Shown: positions 16,198-29,699, counted from the stretch's first letter. The stretch is DNA of 64,000 nt from Flavobacterium cupreum (GCF_003996965.1 NZ_QWDM01000004.1:380960-444959), one strand, 5' to 3'. The notes: generated by a model not told the origin, from the letters alone. Numbers and translations are program-made.

Positions 16198-17553
16198 ATG
16201 GAAAAGCGTAAATTAAGTTTCTGGGAAATTTGGAACATGAGTTTCGGATTCCTGGGAATACAAATGGGATTTGCACTTCAGAATGCAAATGCCAGCAGAA
16301 TTCTTCAAATTTTTGGTGCCGACGTACATGAACTTTCGTGGTTCTGGATTATTGCTCCTCTTATGGGATTAATAGTGCAGCCCGTTATCGGTCATTACAG
16401 CGATAAAACCTGGGGACGTTTCGGAAGACGAAAGCCCTTTTTTCTTGTCGGTGCAATTTTAGCTTCGGTTGGATTAATTTTAATGCCTCAGGCTAACATC
16501 TTCATTTCTGTCCTGCCTGCTTTATGGGTTGGAGCCGGAATGTTAATGATTATGGATGCTTCTTTCAATATTGCTATGGAGCCGTTTCGAGCACTTGTTG
16601 GTGATAGCTTAAGAACAGACCAGCGCACTGCAGGTTTTAGTATCCAGACTTCATTAATTGGTTTCGGAGCTGTAATTGGTTCTGCATTGCCTTATGTTTT
16701 AACAAAATGGTTTGACATTTCAAACAATGCCGTTCCCGGAAGTATTCCTTTAAATCTGAAATTATCATTTATCATTGGTGCCGCAGTTTTAATTGGTTCC
16801 ATTCTGGTAACACTCTTTACAACCAAAGAATACACTCCGGAAGAATTGGCCAATTTTGTAGATCCGCAAAGCGAGATTGATATTCCTTCTGAAGAAAAAT
16901 CAAAATTAACAGACATTTTTTCTGATTTTGCAAAAATGCCAACGACTATGCGTCAGTTGAGCTGGGTTCAGTTTTTCTCCTGGTTTGGATTATTCGGAAT
17001 GTGGGTTTTTACGACTCCCGCTATTGCACATCACATTTACGGCTTACCTTTAGATGACACTTCAAGTCAGCAATATCAGGATGCCGGTGACTGGGTCGGA
17101 ATTTTATTTGGAGTTTACAATTTAGTTTCAGCTATTATCGCTTTATTTTTCTTACCGTATATCGCTAAAAAAATCGGACGAAAATCAACTCACGCGGTAT
17201 CACTTATTATTGGAGGAATCGGGTTAATTTCCATTTATTTTATGCCGAATGAAGACTGGGTTGTACTTCCAATGATTTTAATTGGTGTGGCCTGGGCCAG
17301 TATTCTGGCTATGCCTTACGCTATTCTTGCAGGATCAATTGCTCCAAAAAAGATGGGCGTTTACATGGGAATCTTCAACTTCTTCGTTGTAATTCCACAA
17401 ATTGTAAATGCACTTATCGGAGGTCCAATTGTAAAATACCTTTATAATGGCGATGCAATCTATGCCTTAATCACAAGTGGCGTAAGTTTTCTAATTGCCG
17501 CTCTTTTAGTCTATAAAGTAAAAGATGTAGACGATACTGTACAAAAATCATAA
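16198..17553 (+). CDS. MFS sugar permease (SLC45/GPH-like), probable maltose importer
   Basis: A 451-aa inner-membrane transporter with about 12 hydrophobic helices. The N-terminal segment FWEIWNMSFGFLGIQMGFALQNA and the loop HYSDKTWGRFGRRKPF are typical of the sucrose/maltose-type glycoside permeases found in flavobacterial maltose loci. It is the first gene of the rightward arm and lies 18 bases before pgmB, with GH65 further on, so it likely brings maltose or short maltodextrins into the cytoplasm for phosphorolysis. It corresponds to a role the Bacteroides sus operon does not encode. Substrate inferred from context. Confidence 0.88.
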   Translation: MEKRKLSFWEIWNMSFGFLGIQMGFALQNANASRILQIFGADVHELSWFWIIAPLMGLIVQPVIGHYSDKTWGRFGRRKPFFLVGAILASVGLILMPQANIFISVLPALWVGAGMLMIMDASFNIAMEPFRALVGDSLRTDQRTAGFSIQTSLIGFGAVIGSALPYVLTKWFDISNNAVPGSIPLNLKLSFIIGAAVLIGSILVTLFTTKEYTPEELANFVDPQSEIDIPSEEKSKLTDIFSDFAKMPTTMRQLSWVQFFSWFGLFGMWVFTTPAIAHHIYGLPLDDTSSQQYQDAGDWVGILFGVYNLVSAIIALFFLPYIAKKIGRKSTHAVSLIIGGIGLISIYFMPNEDWVVLPMILIGVAWASILAMPYAILAGSIAPKKMGVYMGIFNFFVVIPQIVNALIGGPIVKYLYNGDAIYALITSGVSFLIAALLVYKVKDVDDTVQKS

Positions 17554-17571
17554 ATAAGAATCCCCCTTATA

Positions 17572-18225
17572 ATGAATAAAAAAGCATTCATATTCGATCT
17601 TGACGGCGTAATCGTTGATACTGCCAAATATCATTTTTTAGCCTGGCAGAAAATCGCTCAGGCCTTAAACATAAATTTTACACACGAAAATAACGAATTG
17701 CTAAAAGGCGTTAGCCGCGTTCGTTCGTTAGATATAATTCTCGAGTTAGGAAATGTTCAGGCTTCACAGGAAGACAAAGACAAATGGCTGATTCAGAAAA
17801 ATGAAGATTACTTATCTTATTTAGTTGACATGGACGAAAGCGAGATTCTTCCCGGAGTTTTTAAAATTCTGCAACTATTGAAAGAAAAAAATCAGGGAAT
17901 TGCGTTAGGCTCTGCGAGTAAAAATGCCCGGCCAATTCTTGAAAAAACCGGAATTCTTTCGTATTTCGATGTTATTGTAGACGGAAATGACGTCACCAAT
18001 GCCAAACCGGATCCGGAAGTTTTCTTAAAAGCGGCTCAATTATTAAACATTGAACCCAAAAATGCAATAGTATTCGAAGATTCAGTTGCCGGAATTCAGG
18101 CAGCAAACATAGGAGAAATGGTGAGTGTAGGAATTGGTGAGGAAACAATTTTACATGAAGCTGATTATATTTTTAAAGATTTTACCGAAATAAACACAGC
18201 GTTTATCGAGAAACTTATCAATTAG
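17572..18225 (+). CDS. pgmB: beta-phosphoglucomutase
   Basis: A 217-aa HAD-superfamily enzyme that converts beta-glucose-1-phosphate to glucose-6-phosphate. Motif I FDLDGVIVDT gives Asp9 (phosphoryl acceptor) and Asp11; the GSASKN loop is motif II; AKPDPEVF carries the motif III Lys; FEDSVAGIQAA is motif IV. It sits just before a GH65 phosphorylase, whose product is beta-glucose-1-phosphate, so the pair is metabolically coherent. The stop codon lies at the very edge of an ATTAGATAAT-type repeat, so the last codons may have been shaped by that insertion. Confidence 0.93.
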   Translation: MNKKAFIFDLDGVIVDTAKYHFLAWQKIAQALNINFTHENNELLKGVSRVRSLDIILELGNVQASQEDKDKWLIQKNEDYLSYLVDMDESEILPGVFKILQLLKEKNQGIALGSASKNARPILEKTGILSYFDVIVDGNDVTNAKPDPEVFLKAAQLLNIEPKNAIVFEDSVAGIQAANIGEMVSVGIGEETILHEADYIFKDFTEINTAFIEKLIN

Positions 18226-18227
18226 AT

Positions 18228-18445
18228 AATGTGTCAATTAGATAATTTTTCAACCGGGAAATATCTAATTGAAACATCAACTGAAGTTTGAAAATATAAA
18301 TCATCAAAATAAAAAAGTAAAATTACAACAACGAGCAATTAATCAGATAAATCAAAAAAAGCCAAAGAGGTAATTATCAAATTATCTAATTGACACATTT
18401 TCTAATTAAATTATCTAATTACCTAATTGCCCAATTATCTAATTA
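18228..18445. repeat. ATTAGATAAT-family inverted repeat between pgmB and the GH65 gene
   Basis: AATGTGTCAATTAGATAATTT (18228-18248) is the perfect reverse complement of 18379-18399, a 21-bp stem. The right arm continues with four more TCTAATTA-like words up to the GH65 start. A related element lies at 41154-41296. The repeat begins two bases after the pgmB stop codon. Confidence 0.85.
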
Positions 18446-18453
18446 AAGAAAAA

Positions 18454-22903
<4,450 letters not shown>

Positions 22904-22915
22904 TTTTTTCAAAGG

Positions 22916-22950
22916 CAAGTAATCCTCCCCAAGATTACTTGTCTTTTTTT
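22916..22950 (+). terminator. terminator of GH97 gene
   Basis: CAAGTAATC / GATTACTTG perfect 9-bp stem with an 8-nt loop followed by a run of T. Confidence 0.88.
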
Positions 22951-22965
22951 TAACTCTATCTTTTT

Positions 22966-23020
22966 GTCAGTCGAGCGGAGTCGAAATGCCGCAAAGGTTC
23001 TCGACTTCGCTCGAACTGAC
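22966..23020. repeat. TCGACTTCGCTCG-family inverted repeat
   Basis: GTCAGTCGAGCGGAGTCGA (22966-22984) faces TCGACTTCGCTCGAACTGAC (23001-23020); the stem has one mismatch and one extra base. A related element is at 51984-52043. Confidence 0.8.
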
Positions 23021-23044
23021 CATTAGAATAATTACATTAAAACT

Positions 23045-24919
23045 ATGAATATCCAAAAAACAACGCAACGAAACCGTTTCTTGTACAAAATTATCTTTTT
23101 TGTTTTATTGCTTTCTTTTTCCACGAAAGCACAAATCCAAAAAGTCGACCCACCCTTTTGGTACGCCGGAATGAAAAATCCGGCAGTACAAATTATGTTC
23201 TACGGAAAAAATATCGCACAATATGAAACCTCGGTTTCGAACAATGTGACCATAAAAAACGTAGAGAAAACAGAAAACCCGAATTACCTTTTCGTTACCA
23301 TCGATACACAAAACCTAAAAGCTTCTGAATTGGTTTTTTCCTTTAAATTGAAAAACAAAGTCGCTTTCACACAAAAATATTCCCTTAAGGAAAGAAGAGC
23401 CAATTCTGCAGACCGAAAAAGCTATGACGCTTCAGATATGATTTACCTGATCATGCCGGATCGTTTCGCCAATGGAAATCCTAAAAATGACAGCGATGCT
23501 GTATTGACCGAAAAAGCAAACCGCGCAGAGCCGGGCGGACGTCACGGAGGCGATATCGAAGGAATTATCAAAAACTTAGATTATATTTCGTCTTTAGGAG
23601 CGACAACAATCTGGAGCACCCCTTTGTGTGAAGATAATGACAAACAGCATTCGTATCATACGTACGGACAATCTGATGTTTACAAAATTGATCCGCGTTA
23701 CGGAACCAATGACGATTATGCCCGCCTGTCAGCAGAAATGCATAAAAAAGACATGAAACTGGTAATGGATTATGTTACCAATCACTGGGGAATTACGCAT
23801 TGGATGATCAAGGATCTGCCAACAAAATCCTGGATCAATCAATTCGAAAATTACACGCAAACGCACCACAGACGTGAAGTGCTTACCGATATTCACGCCT
23901 CAAAATCAGATCAGGAAGTTTGTGTTGACGGATGGTTTGTGCCTTCAATGCCGGATTTAAACCTAAGAAATCCGCTGGTGGCAAAATACCTGACGCAAAA
24001 TGCCATTTGGTGGATCGAATTTGCCAATCTTGACGGATTCAGAGTAGATACTTATAACTATTCGGATGCCACTGCAATGGCCAATTGGGCTAAAGCAATT
24101 ACAACTGAATACCCAAACTTTAACATCGTAGGTGAAATCTGGATGCACAATCAGGCGAATTTAGCGTATTGGCAAAAAGACAGTAAAATTGGAGCCATTG
24201 AAAACTACAATTCGAATTTGCCAAGTGTAATGGACTTTACCCTGCAGGATCAGATTGGTTCGGCTTTTAGTGACGACAATGCAAACTGGGATAACGGTAT
24301 GATTAAATTCTACAATAATTTCGCTTTAGATTATTTGTATCCAAATACCAATAACATTTTGGTTTTTGCCGAAAATCACGACACAGACCGCATCAATCAT
24401 ACGTATAAATATGATTTTACAAAATACAAACTGGTCATGACTTTACTGGCTACTGTTCGTGGAATTCCGCAATTGTATTACGGTTCAGAAATTGGAATGG
24501 GCGGCGATAAAGGCAAAAGTGGCGACGCAGACATACGTCAGGATTTTCCGGGCGGATGGGCAGGCGATAAAAACAATGCTTTAACCGCAGCAGGAAGAAC
24601 CGCTGAACAGGCTAAATTTTTCGATTTTACGTCCAAATTATTCACTTGGAGAAAAACGAATGAGGCCGTTCATTTCGGGAAAATGACACATTATATTCCG
24701 GAAAACAATATGTATGTTTACTTCAGATACACGGATACTAAAACCGTAATGGTCGTCTTCAATAACAATGCAAAAGAGCAAACCGTTAAAACAAATCGCT
24801 TTAAGGAAAACATCAAAAACTTTAAATCCGGAAAAGATATCCTTACCGGAAAAACATTCGATTTAGCTCCTGAAATCACTTTAGAACCCAAATCGGCTGT
24901 TGTTTTAGAATTAGAATAA
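23045..24919 (+). CDS. susA: GH13 cyclomaltodextrinase/neopullulanase, SusA-type
   Basis: A 624-aa GH13 enzyme with an N-terminal signal segment (hydrophobic 13-28, ending STKAQ). The first 110 residues form the beta-sandwich typical of cyclomaltodextrinase N-domains (VDPPFWYAGMKNPAVQIMFYG). Catalytic regions: DYVTNH 242-247, GFRVD with nucleophile Asp335, GEIW with acid Glu364, and ENHD with Asp446. It likely acts in the periplasm, cutting imported malto- or cyclodextrins to short products for GH97 and the permease. It starts 141 bases after the GH97 gene, behind a terminator and a palindromic repeat, so it may have its own promoter. Confidence 0.92.
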   Translation: MNIQKTTQRNRFLYKIIFFVLLLSFSTKAQIQKVDPPFWYAGMKNPAVQIMFYGKNIAQYETSVSNNVTIKNVEKTENPNYLFVTIDTQNLKASELVFSFKLKNKVAFTQKYSLKERRANSADRKSYDASDMIYLIMPDRFANGNPKNDSDAVLTEKANRAEPGGRHGGDIEGIIKNLDYISSLGATTIWSTPLCEDNDKQHSYHTYGQSDVYKIDPRYGTNDDYARLSAEMHKKDMKLVMDYVTNHWGITHWMIKDLPTKSWINQFENYTQTHHRREVLTDIHASKSDQEVCVDGWFVPSMPDLNLRNPLVAKYLTQNAIWWIEFANLDGFRVDTYNYSDATAMANWAKAITTEYPNFNIVGEIWMHNQANLAYWQKDSKIGAIENYNSNLPSVMDFTLQDQIGSAFSDDNANWDNGMIKFYNNFALDYLYPNTNNILVFAENHDTDRINHTYKYDFTKYKLVMTLLATVRGIPQLYYGSEIGMGGDKGKSGDADIRQDFPGGWAGDKNNALTAAGRTAEQAKFFDFTSKLFTWRKTNEAVHFGKMTHYIPENNMYVYFRYTDTKTVMVVFNNNAKEQTVKTNRFKENIKNFKSGKDILTGKTFDLAPEITLEPKSAVVLELE

Positions 24920-24929
24920 AAAACTTAAC

Positions 24930-24965
24930 CGCAAAGTCCGCAAGGGCAATGGCAAGGTTCGCAAT
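24930..24965. repeat. CGCAAAG-family half element
   Basis: TTAACCGCAAAGTCCGCAAGGGC and AAGGTTCGCAAT resemble one arm of the elements at 4091 and 46451. No matching second arm is obvious nearby, but a piece of opposite orientation occurs after 26768. Confidence 0.55.
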
Positions 24966-24972
24966 ATTTTCT

Positions 24973-25033
24973 GCCACAGATTACAGGATTAACACAGATT
25001 TGAAAAAATCATTTTAATCCTGTAATCTGTGGC
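24973..25033. repeat. CCACAGATT-family perfect 20-bp hairpin
   Basis: GCCACAGATTACAGGATTAA (24973-24992) is the exact reverse complement of 25014-25033, with a 21-nt loop; a T-run follows the second arm, so it could also terminate transcription. Similar words recur at 27524-27571 and 57942. Confidence 0.88.
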
Positions 25034-25096
25034 ATTTTTTTAAATTTTATACTTTCCTTTCTGTATCTTTAATATTCTGCCTCAAAATCAGTTTAA

Positions 25097-26686
25097 ATGA
25101 ATAAAGAAAATACTTCAAAAATACCTTTCGTATGGGAAGGGGCAAATGTTTACTTTTTACTTACCGATCGTTTTTGTAACGGAAATCCTGCTAACGATTT
25201 AAATTTCAACCGAACCAAAACTCCCGGAAAATTGCGGGGTTTTGAAGGCGGGGATATTGTCGGGATCATTAAAAAGATCGACGAAGGTTATTTTGATCTG
25301 TTAGGAATAAATGCCATCTGGCTTACGCCGATTGTAGAGCAAATTCACGATGGCGTTGACGAAGGCACCGGCCTGAGTTACGGATTTCACGGTTACTGGG
25401 CGAGAGACTGGACGGCTTTAGATCCGAATTTCGGAACCAAAGAAGATTTGGCTAATCTGGTTAAGAAAGCCCACGCAAAAGGCATCCGAATTGTCCTTGA
25501 CGGTGTGATCAATCATACCGGCCCCGTAACTCCAGAAGATCCGATCTGGCCGGAAGACTGGGTCAGAACGGGAATTGTCTGCGACTACAAATCATTCGAA
25601 AATACCACCATGTGTACGTTGGTCGATAATCTTCCGGACGTCAGAACCGAAAGCAATCAGGAAGTTGCACTCCCCTCTTTTTTAATCGAAAAATGGAAAA
25701 ACGAAGGCCGTTACGAGAAAGAAATGGATTCATTGAATGCCTTTTTCAAAAGAACCGGCTATCCGAGAACACCAAAATATTACATCATAAAATGGCTGAC
25801 GGATTATATCCTGGAATTCGGAATTGACGGTTACAGGGCCGACACTGTAAAACATACCGAAGAAATTGTCTGGGTCGATTTTAAAAAAGAATGCGAATAC
25901 GCTTTTGAAACCTGGAAAAAACACCATCCTTTAGAGGTTTTAGACCAAAATCCATTTTATACCATTGCCGAAGTCTACGGTTATGAAATCAGTGGTGGGC
26001 AGGATTATGATTTTGGAGACCGGAAAGTAAATTATTTTGAGCATGGTTTTAACAGCCTGATTAATTTTGAGTTTAAACTGGATGCCCAAAACGATTATGA
26101 ATTTATATTTTCAAAATATTCAGAGAAGCTTCAGAAGGACTTAAAAGGATATAGTGTCCTTAATTATGTTTCCTCGCACGATGACCCTGATCCTTTTGAC
26201 GCGGATCGTAACAGAACCTTCGAATCCGGAACCAAATTACTGCTTTCTCCCGGAATGTCTCAGGTCTACTATGGTGATGAATCAGGACGATCCCTTGTAA
26301 TTGATGGCACGGAAGGCGATGCAACCCTGCGGTCTTTTATGAACTGGGATGATATTCAAAATAATTCCGAAACACAAAGAATACTCTGGCACTGGCAGAA
26401 ACTGGGGCAATTCCGCAAAAATCATCCGGCAGTGGGCGCAGGAATACACCAACTGATTTCGGCAAAACCCTATATTTTCTCCAGAACTTATACGAATGCA
26501 ACCTATACAGATCAGGTTATAATTGGTTTAGATTTAGGAACTGGTGCTAAGGAACTTGATGTTGACTCCATTTTCAAAGACGGAACCCCACTAAAAGATG
26601 CTTTTTCAGGAAAAGAAACAACAGTTCAAAACGGAAAAGCAATCATCGATTCTGAATTTGGACTTGTATTGTTGGAACTTGCTTAA
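25097..26686 (+). CDS. GH13 alpha-amylase-family enzyme without recognised signal peptide
   Basis: A 529-aa GH13 hydrolase. Catalytic regions: DGVINH 135-140, GYRAD with nucleophile Asp249, AEVYG with acid Glu292, and SSHD with Asp362. The N-terminus (MNKENTSKIPFVWEGANVYF) lacks a signal peptide, so the protein is probably cytoplasmic. The arrangement recalls MalS-like (GH13_19) amylases, which is a tentative subfamily. It could degrade imported maltodextrins or internal glycogen alongside GH65. It is the last gene of the rightward starch arm, flanked on both sides by long hairpin repeats. Confidence 0.88.
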   Translation: MNKENTSKIPFVWEGANVYFLLTDRFCNGNPANDLNFNRTKTPGKLRGFEGGDIVGIIKKIDEGYFDLLGINAIWLTPIVEQIHDGVDEGTGLSYGFHGYWARDWTALDPNFGTKEDLANLVKKAHAKGIRIVLDGVINHTGPVTPEDPIWPEDWVRTGIVCDYKSFENTTMCTLVDNLPDVRTESNQEVALPSFLIEKWKNEGRYEKEMDSLNAFFKRTGYPRTPKYYIIKWLTDYILEFGIDGYRADTVKHTEEIVWVDFKKECEYAFETWKKHHPLEVLDQNPFYTIAEVYGYEISGGQDYDFGDRKVNYFEHGFNSLINFEFKLDAQNDYEFIFSKYSEKLQKDLKGYSVLNYVSSHDDPDPFDADRNRTFESGTKLLLSPGMSQVYYGDESGRSLVIDGTEGDATLRSFMNWDDIQNNSETQRILWHWQKLGQFRKNHPAVGAGIHQLISAKPYIFSRTYTNATYTDQVIIGLDLGTGAKELDVDSIFKDGTPLKDAFSGKETTVQNGKAIIDSEFGLVLLELA

Positions 26687-26696
26687 CCGAAAAGTC

Positions 26697-26759
26697 TTGC
26701 CACGAATTTCACGAATTTTCACAAATCTAATTCGTGAAAATTCGTGAAATTCGTGGCAA
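26697..26759. repeat. perfect 26-bp hairpin, CCACGAATTTCACGAATT family
   Basis: Arms 26697-26722 and 26734-26759 are exact reverse complements over 26 bases (starting TTGCCACGAATTTCACGAA) with an 11-nt loop. It begins 10 bases after the GH13 stop codon. Each arm is internally repetitive (ACGAATTTC / ACGAATTTTC). Confidence 0.9.
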
Positions 26760-26767
26760 ACTTTTTT

Positions 26768-26815
26768 ACAAAATCCTTGCGAACCTTGCGTAAAACTTTG
26801 CGACCTTTGCGTTAA
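26768..26815. repeat. CGCAAAG-family element upstream of GDPD gene
   Basis: CCTTGCGAACCTTGCGTAAAACTTTGCGACCTTTGCGTTAAA repeats the CTTTGCG word and matches the right arm of the 46451 element (TGCGTAAAACTTTGCG). It runs to 12 bases before the GDPD start codon. Confidence 0.75.
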
Positions 26816-26826
26816 ATTCACAACAG

Positions 26827-27504
26827 ATGCTCAAGATTGCTCATAGAGGTGCCAAAGCCTACGAACCCGAGAACACCTTAAAAGCCTTTCAAAAAGCGTT
26901 AGATCTAAATGCTGATGGAATAGAACTCGACGTTCACCTAAGCTCCGACGGACATGTCATCGTGATTCACGACGAAACCATCGACAAAATGACCAACGGA
27001 AAAGGGTTTGTAAATACGCTATCTTTGCCCGAATTGAAATCGTTTTTAATTGAGGGTCAGTATGAAATTCCGACTTTAAAAGAAGTTTTTGATCTGGTAA
27101 ACAAAAAATGCCTGATCAATATCGAATTGAAAAATGCGGATACTTTAACAAAAGTTGTCGCTTTAATTGATGAATATGTTTCCGGGAAAAAATGGAAATA
27201 TGAACACTTTATTGTTTCAAGTTTTGACTGGAATGCTTTACAGGAAGTCCATAATTTAGATTCAAAAATTCCGATTGGCGTTTTAACAGAAACCGATCTT
27301 GATCTGGCGCTGGCTTTCGCCGAATTTATAAAAGCAAAAGCGATTCATCCTTATTATCATTTATTGAATCAGGAAAACACAACGAAAATGCAGGAACAAG
27401 GCTTTTTAGTTTTGCCCTGGACAGTAAATATCGGGGAAGACATTCAAAAAATAAAAAATTTCAACGTCGACGGAATCATAACTGATTATCCGGATAAAGT
27501 ATAG
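26827..27504 (+). CDS. glycerophosphodiester phosphodiesterase-family protein
   Basis: A 225-aa TIM-barrel protein with the GDPD hallmarks HRGAKAYEPENT (residues 6-17), a metal-binding ELDVH (38-42), the catalytic His in VIHDET, and the C-terminal NVDGIITDYPD. It hydrolyses glycerophosphodiesters to glycerol-3-phosphate and an alcohol. It lacks a signal peptide, so a cytoplasmic role in phospholipid turnover is likely. The start is fixed by HRG lying six residues in. Not obviously part of the starch locus. Confidence 0.9.
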   Translation: MLKIAHRGAKAYEPENTLKAFQKALDLNADGIELDVHLSSDGHVIVIHDETIDKMTNGKGFVNTLSLPELKSFLIEGQYEIPTLKEVFDLVNKKCLINIELKNADTLTKVVALIDEYVSGKKWKYEHFIVSSFDWNALQEVHNLDSKIPIGVLTETDLDLALAFAEFIKAKAIHPYYHLLNQENTTKMQEQGFLVLPWTVNIGEDIQKIKNFNVDGIITDYPDKV

Positions 27505-27508
27505 AAAA

Positions 27509-27616
27509 AACAGCCACCGATTTCACAGATTAAAGGGATTTTAAAATCTGTGGAAATCATTTTAATCTGTGGCAAATAAAAAATTAGTGCCAATTCGTGT
27601 AATCAGTGGCAACCAA
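27509..27616. repeat. CCACAGATT-family inverted repeat cluster
   Basis: CACAGATTAAA (27524-27534) pairs with TTTAATCTGTG (27561-27571). An extra AAAATCTGTGG copy lies between, and AGTGCCAATTCGTGTAATCAGTGGC follows. The cluster fills the gap between the GDPD stop and the next start. Confidence 0.75.
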
Positions 27617-27622
27617 AAAAAT

Positions 27623-28831
27623 ATGATCAAAAATTTCGACATAATCATCGTTGGCGGAGGCGCTGCAGGCTTTTTTTCAGCCATTAATATTGCAGAGAAA
27701 AATCCGAAACTCAAAATTGCCATTCTGGAAAGAGGAAAAGAAGTACTTTCTAAAGTTCGTGTTTCCGGCGGCGGAAGGTGCAACGTAACACATGCTTGTT
27801 TTGAACCCAATGAACTGGTTAAATTTTATCCGCGTGGCGAAAAAGAACTTCGCGGGCCTTTTCATCAGTTTTGTTCGGGAGATACAATTGAATGGTTCGA
27901 AAAACACGGTGTGGAATTAAAAATCGAAGACGATGGACGAATGTTTCCGGTTTCTAATTCTTCGCAAACCATCATTGACTGTTTTCTGGAAGCAACCGGA
28001 AAACTAGGCATTAAAGTCCTGACCGGACAAAGCGTGCAATCGATTTTTAAAGCCGAAAATCACTGGAAAATTGACACCCAGGATGAAAATTATGCCACTG
28101 AAAAATTAGTGCTGGCCACAGGAAGCAACCCCAAAATATGGGAAATGTTACAGACACAGGGCCATGCGATTGTCAGCCCTGTTCCTTCCTTGTTTACATT
28201 CAACATCAAAGATTCCCGCATTAAGGAATTACCGGGCGTTGCGGCACAGGTGACCGTAAACGTAAAAGATACCAAACTCGAGTCAACCGGACCTTTGTTA
28301 ATTACGCACTGGGGAATGAGTGGTCCCGCAATTTTAAAACTTTCAGCTTGGGGAGCACGTATTTTACACGACAAAAATTACCAATTTATCATCTTTGTCA
28401 ACTGGCTGAATGATGTTGATACCGAAGATGCGGAAAAAATCCTGAAAGAACTAAAACAGGAACACGCCAAAAAGGCCGTTTCCAAAAAATCCCCTTTTGA
28501 CTTTCCGAATCGTTTGTGGGAAAGTTTAGTTCTGGCTTCTGAAATTGAAGCAGAAACAAAATGGGCCGATTTATCTAAAATTCAATTGCAGCATTTAGCT
28601 TCACAATTGACAAAAGCAACATTTCAGGTCAACGGAAAAAGTACCTTCAAGGAAGAATTTGTCACTGCCGGCGGTATCGACTTAAAGGAAATCAACTTTA
28701 AAACCATGGAAAGCAAACTGCATCAAAACCTTTATTTCGCAGGCGAAATCGTCAATATCGACGCCATTACGGGAGGATTTAATTTCCAGAATGCGTGGAC
28801 AAGCGGGTTTATTCTGGCGAACGGTATTTAG
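27623..28831 (+). CDS. HI0933-family FAD-dependent oxidoreductase
   Basis: A 402-aa flavoprotein. The N-terminal dinucleotide-binding motif IIVGGGAAGFFSA (residues 7-19), the conserved SGGGRCNVTH (about 48-57) and the C-terminal VTAGGIDLKEIN and GEIVNIDAITGGFNFQ are hallmarks of the HI0933/YhiN family. Members are soluble FAD enzymes; most have no firm substrate. The ATG at 27623 is chosen because the upstream extension (to 27569) lies inside the palindromic repeat. The neighbours give no functional hint. Confidence 0.9.
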   Translation: MIKNFDIIIVGGGAAGFFSAINIAEKNPKLKIAILERGKEVLSKVRVSGGGRCNVTHACFEPNELVKFYPRGEKELRGPFHQFCSGDTIEWFEKHGVELKIEDDGRMFPVSNSSQTIIDCFLEATGKLGIKVLTGQSVQSIFKAENHWKIDTQDENYATEKLVLATGSNPKIWEMLQTQGHAIVSPVPSLFTFNIKDSRIKELPGVAAQVTVNVKDTKLESTGPLLITHWGMSGPAILKLSAWGARILHDKNYQFIIFVNWLNDVDTEDAEKILKELKQEHAKKAVSKKSPFDFPNRLWESLVLASEIEAETKWADLSKIQLQHLASQLTKATFQVNGKSTFKEEFVTAGGIDLKEINFKTMESKLHQNLYFAGEIVNIDAITGGFNFQNAWTSGFILANGI

Positions 28832-28836
28832 GTTAC

Positions 28837-28887
28837 AGTCTCAGTTTACAGTTGTCCAGATTGTGACTGAATACTGGAACTGAGACT
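28837..28887. repeat. AGTCTCAGTT-family inverted repeat
   Basis: AGTCTCAGTT (28837-28846) pairs with AACTGAGACT (28878-28887); the loop contains ACAGTTG and ACTGAATACTGG words. Related CTGAGACTGAAAACTG sequence occurs in the 51898-52100 block. Confidence 0.7.
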
Positions 28888-28967
28888 AAATTAACAAGAC
28901 TTTACAGATTCAATAAGTTTTCATTAAGACTATTCTAATAATTTTACTTTCAGCTAAATACCACTAC

Positions 28968-29699
28968 ATGAAAGTAAAATTACTTACCACAATTTCCCTA
29001 TTCTCTTATCAGCTCTCTGTTTCCCAAACCGAAAAAGTACTTCACGGAAAAGTACTTTCCAATAATAATCCGCTTAACAAAGTAGAGGTTATAAATAAAA
29101 CGGCCAAAACAAGTACCAGAACAAATGAACTGGGACAATTTTCAATTCCGGTAAAAGTAAAGGACAGTATCTTATTTTTCTCCAAAGATTATTTTTTTAC
29201 AAGGCTAAAAATAACTCAGCAAAATATTGATTACAATAATATTCTTGTCAATATGATTATAAAACCTGAGGAATTAAAAGAGGTGGTCGTCAATACTATC
29301 AAATTTGATCCAGTTAAAAGTTCCCAACAAGACATCGATAAAATACAACTCGCCAAAGCTACCGGATCTTTGCAAAAATATACCGGAGTTTACGACGGAA
29401 CAATTACAAATGGTATGGACTTTATCAGAATCGGAACAGGACTTTTAAATTTATTAAAAAAAGATAAGGAAGAGCCCAAAAAGAAAACTTCGCAGACTAA
29501 TTTCAAAAAACTCATAGCCGCGTCAATACCTCATGATTTTTTTACAAAAGATTTAAAATTGAAACCCGAAGAAGTAGATTTATTTATTGAATTCTGTGAT
29601 GCCGACCCAAGATCTGCAAAACTTTTAGAAAACAATAATATACTAACCACAATGGATTTCTTATATGCTAAACATGAAACATTTAAGAAGCTGGAATAG
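28968..29699 (+). CDS. exported protein with carboxypeptidase-regulatory-like domain
   Basis: A 243-aa protein with a short signal sequence (MKVKLLTTISLFSYQLSVSQ). Residues about 24-100 form the beta-sandwich (HGKVLSNNNPLNKVEVINKT, TRTNELGQFSIPVKVKDSILF) that also opens TonB-dependent receptors, and EELKEVVV near 93 resembles what precedes a TonB box. There is no plug or barrel; a helical tail follows, ending YAKHETFKKLE. Many flavobacteria carry such stand-alone proteins with unknown role. Its end overlaps the convergent TPR gene by 17 bases. Confidence 0.75.
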   Translation: MKVKLLTTISLFSYQLSVSQTEKVLHGKVLSNNNPLNKVEVINKTAKTSTRTNELGQFSIPVKVKDSILFFSKDYFFTRLKITQQNIDYNNILVNMIIKPEELKEVVVNTIKFDPVKSSQQDIDKIQLAKATGSLQKYTGVYDGTITNGMDFIRIGTGLLNLLKKDKEEPKKKTSQTNFKKLIAASIPHDFFTKDLKLKPEEVDLFIEFCDADPRSAKLLENNNILTTMDFLYAKHETFKKLE

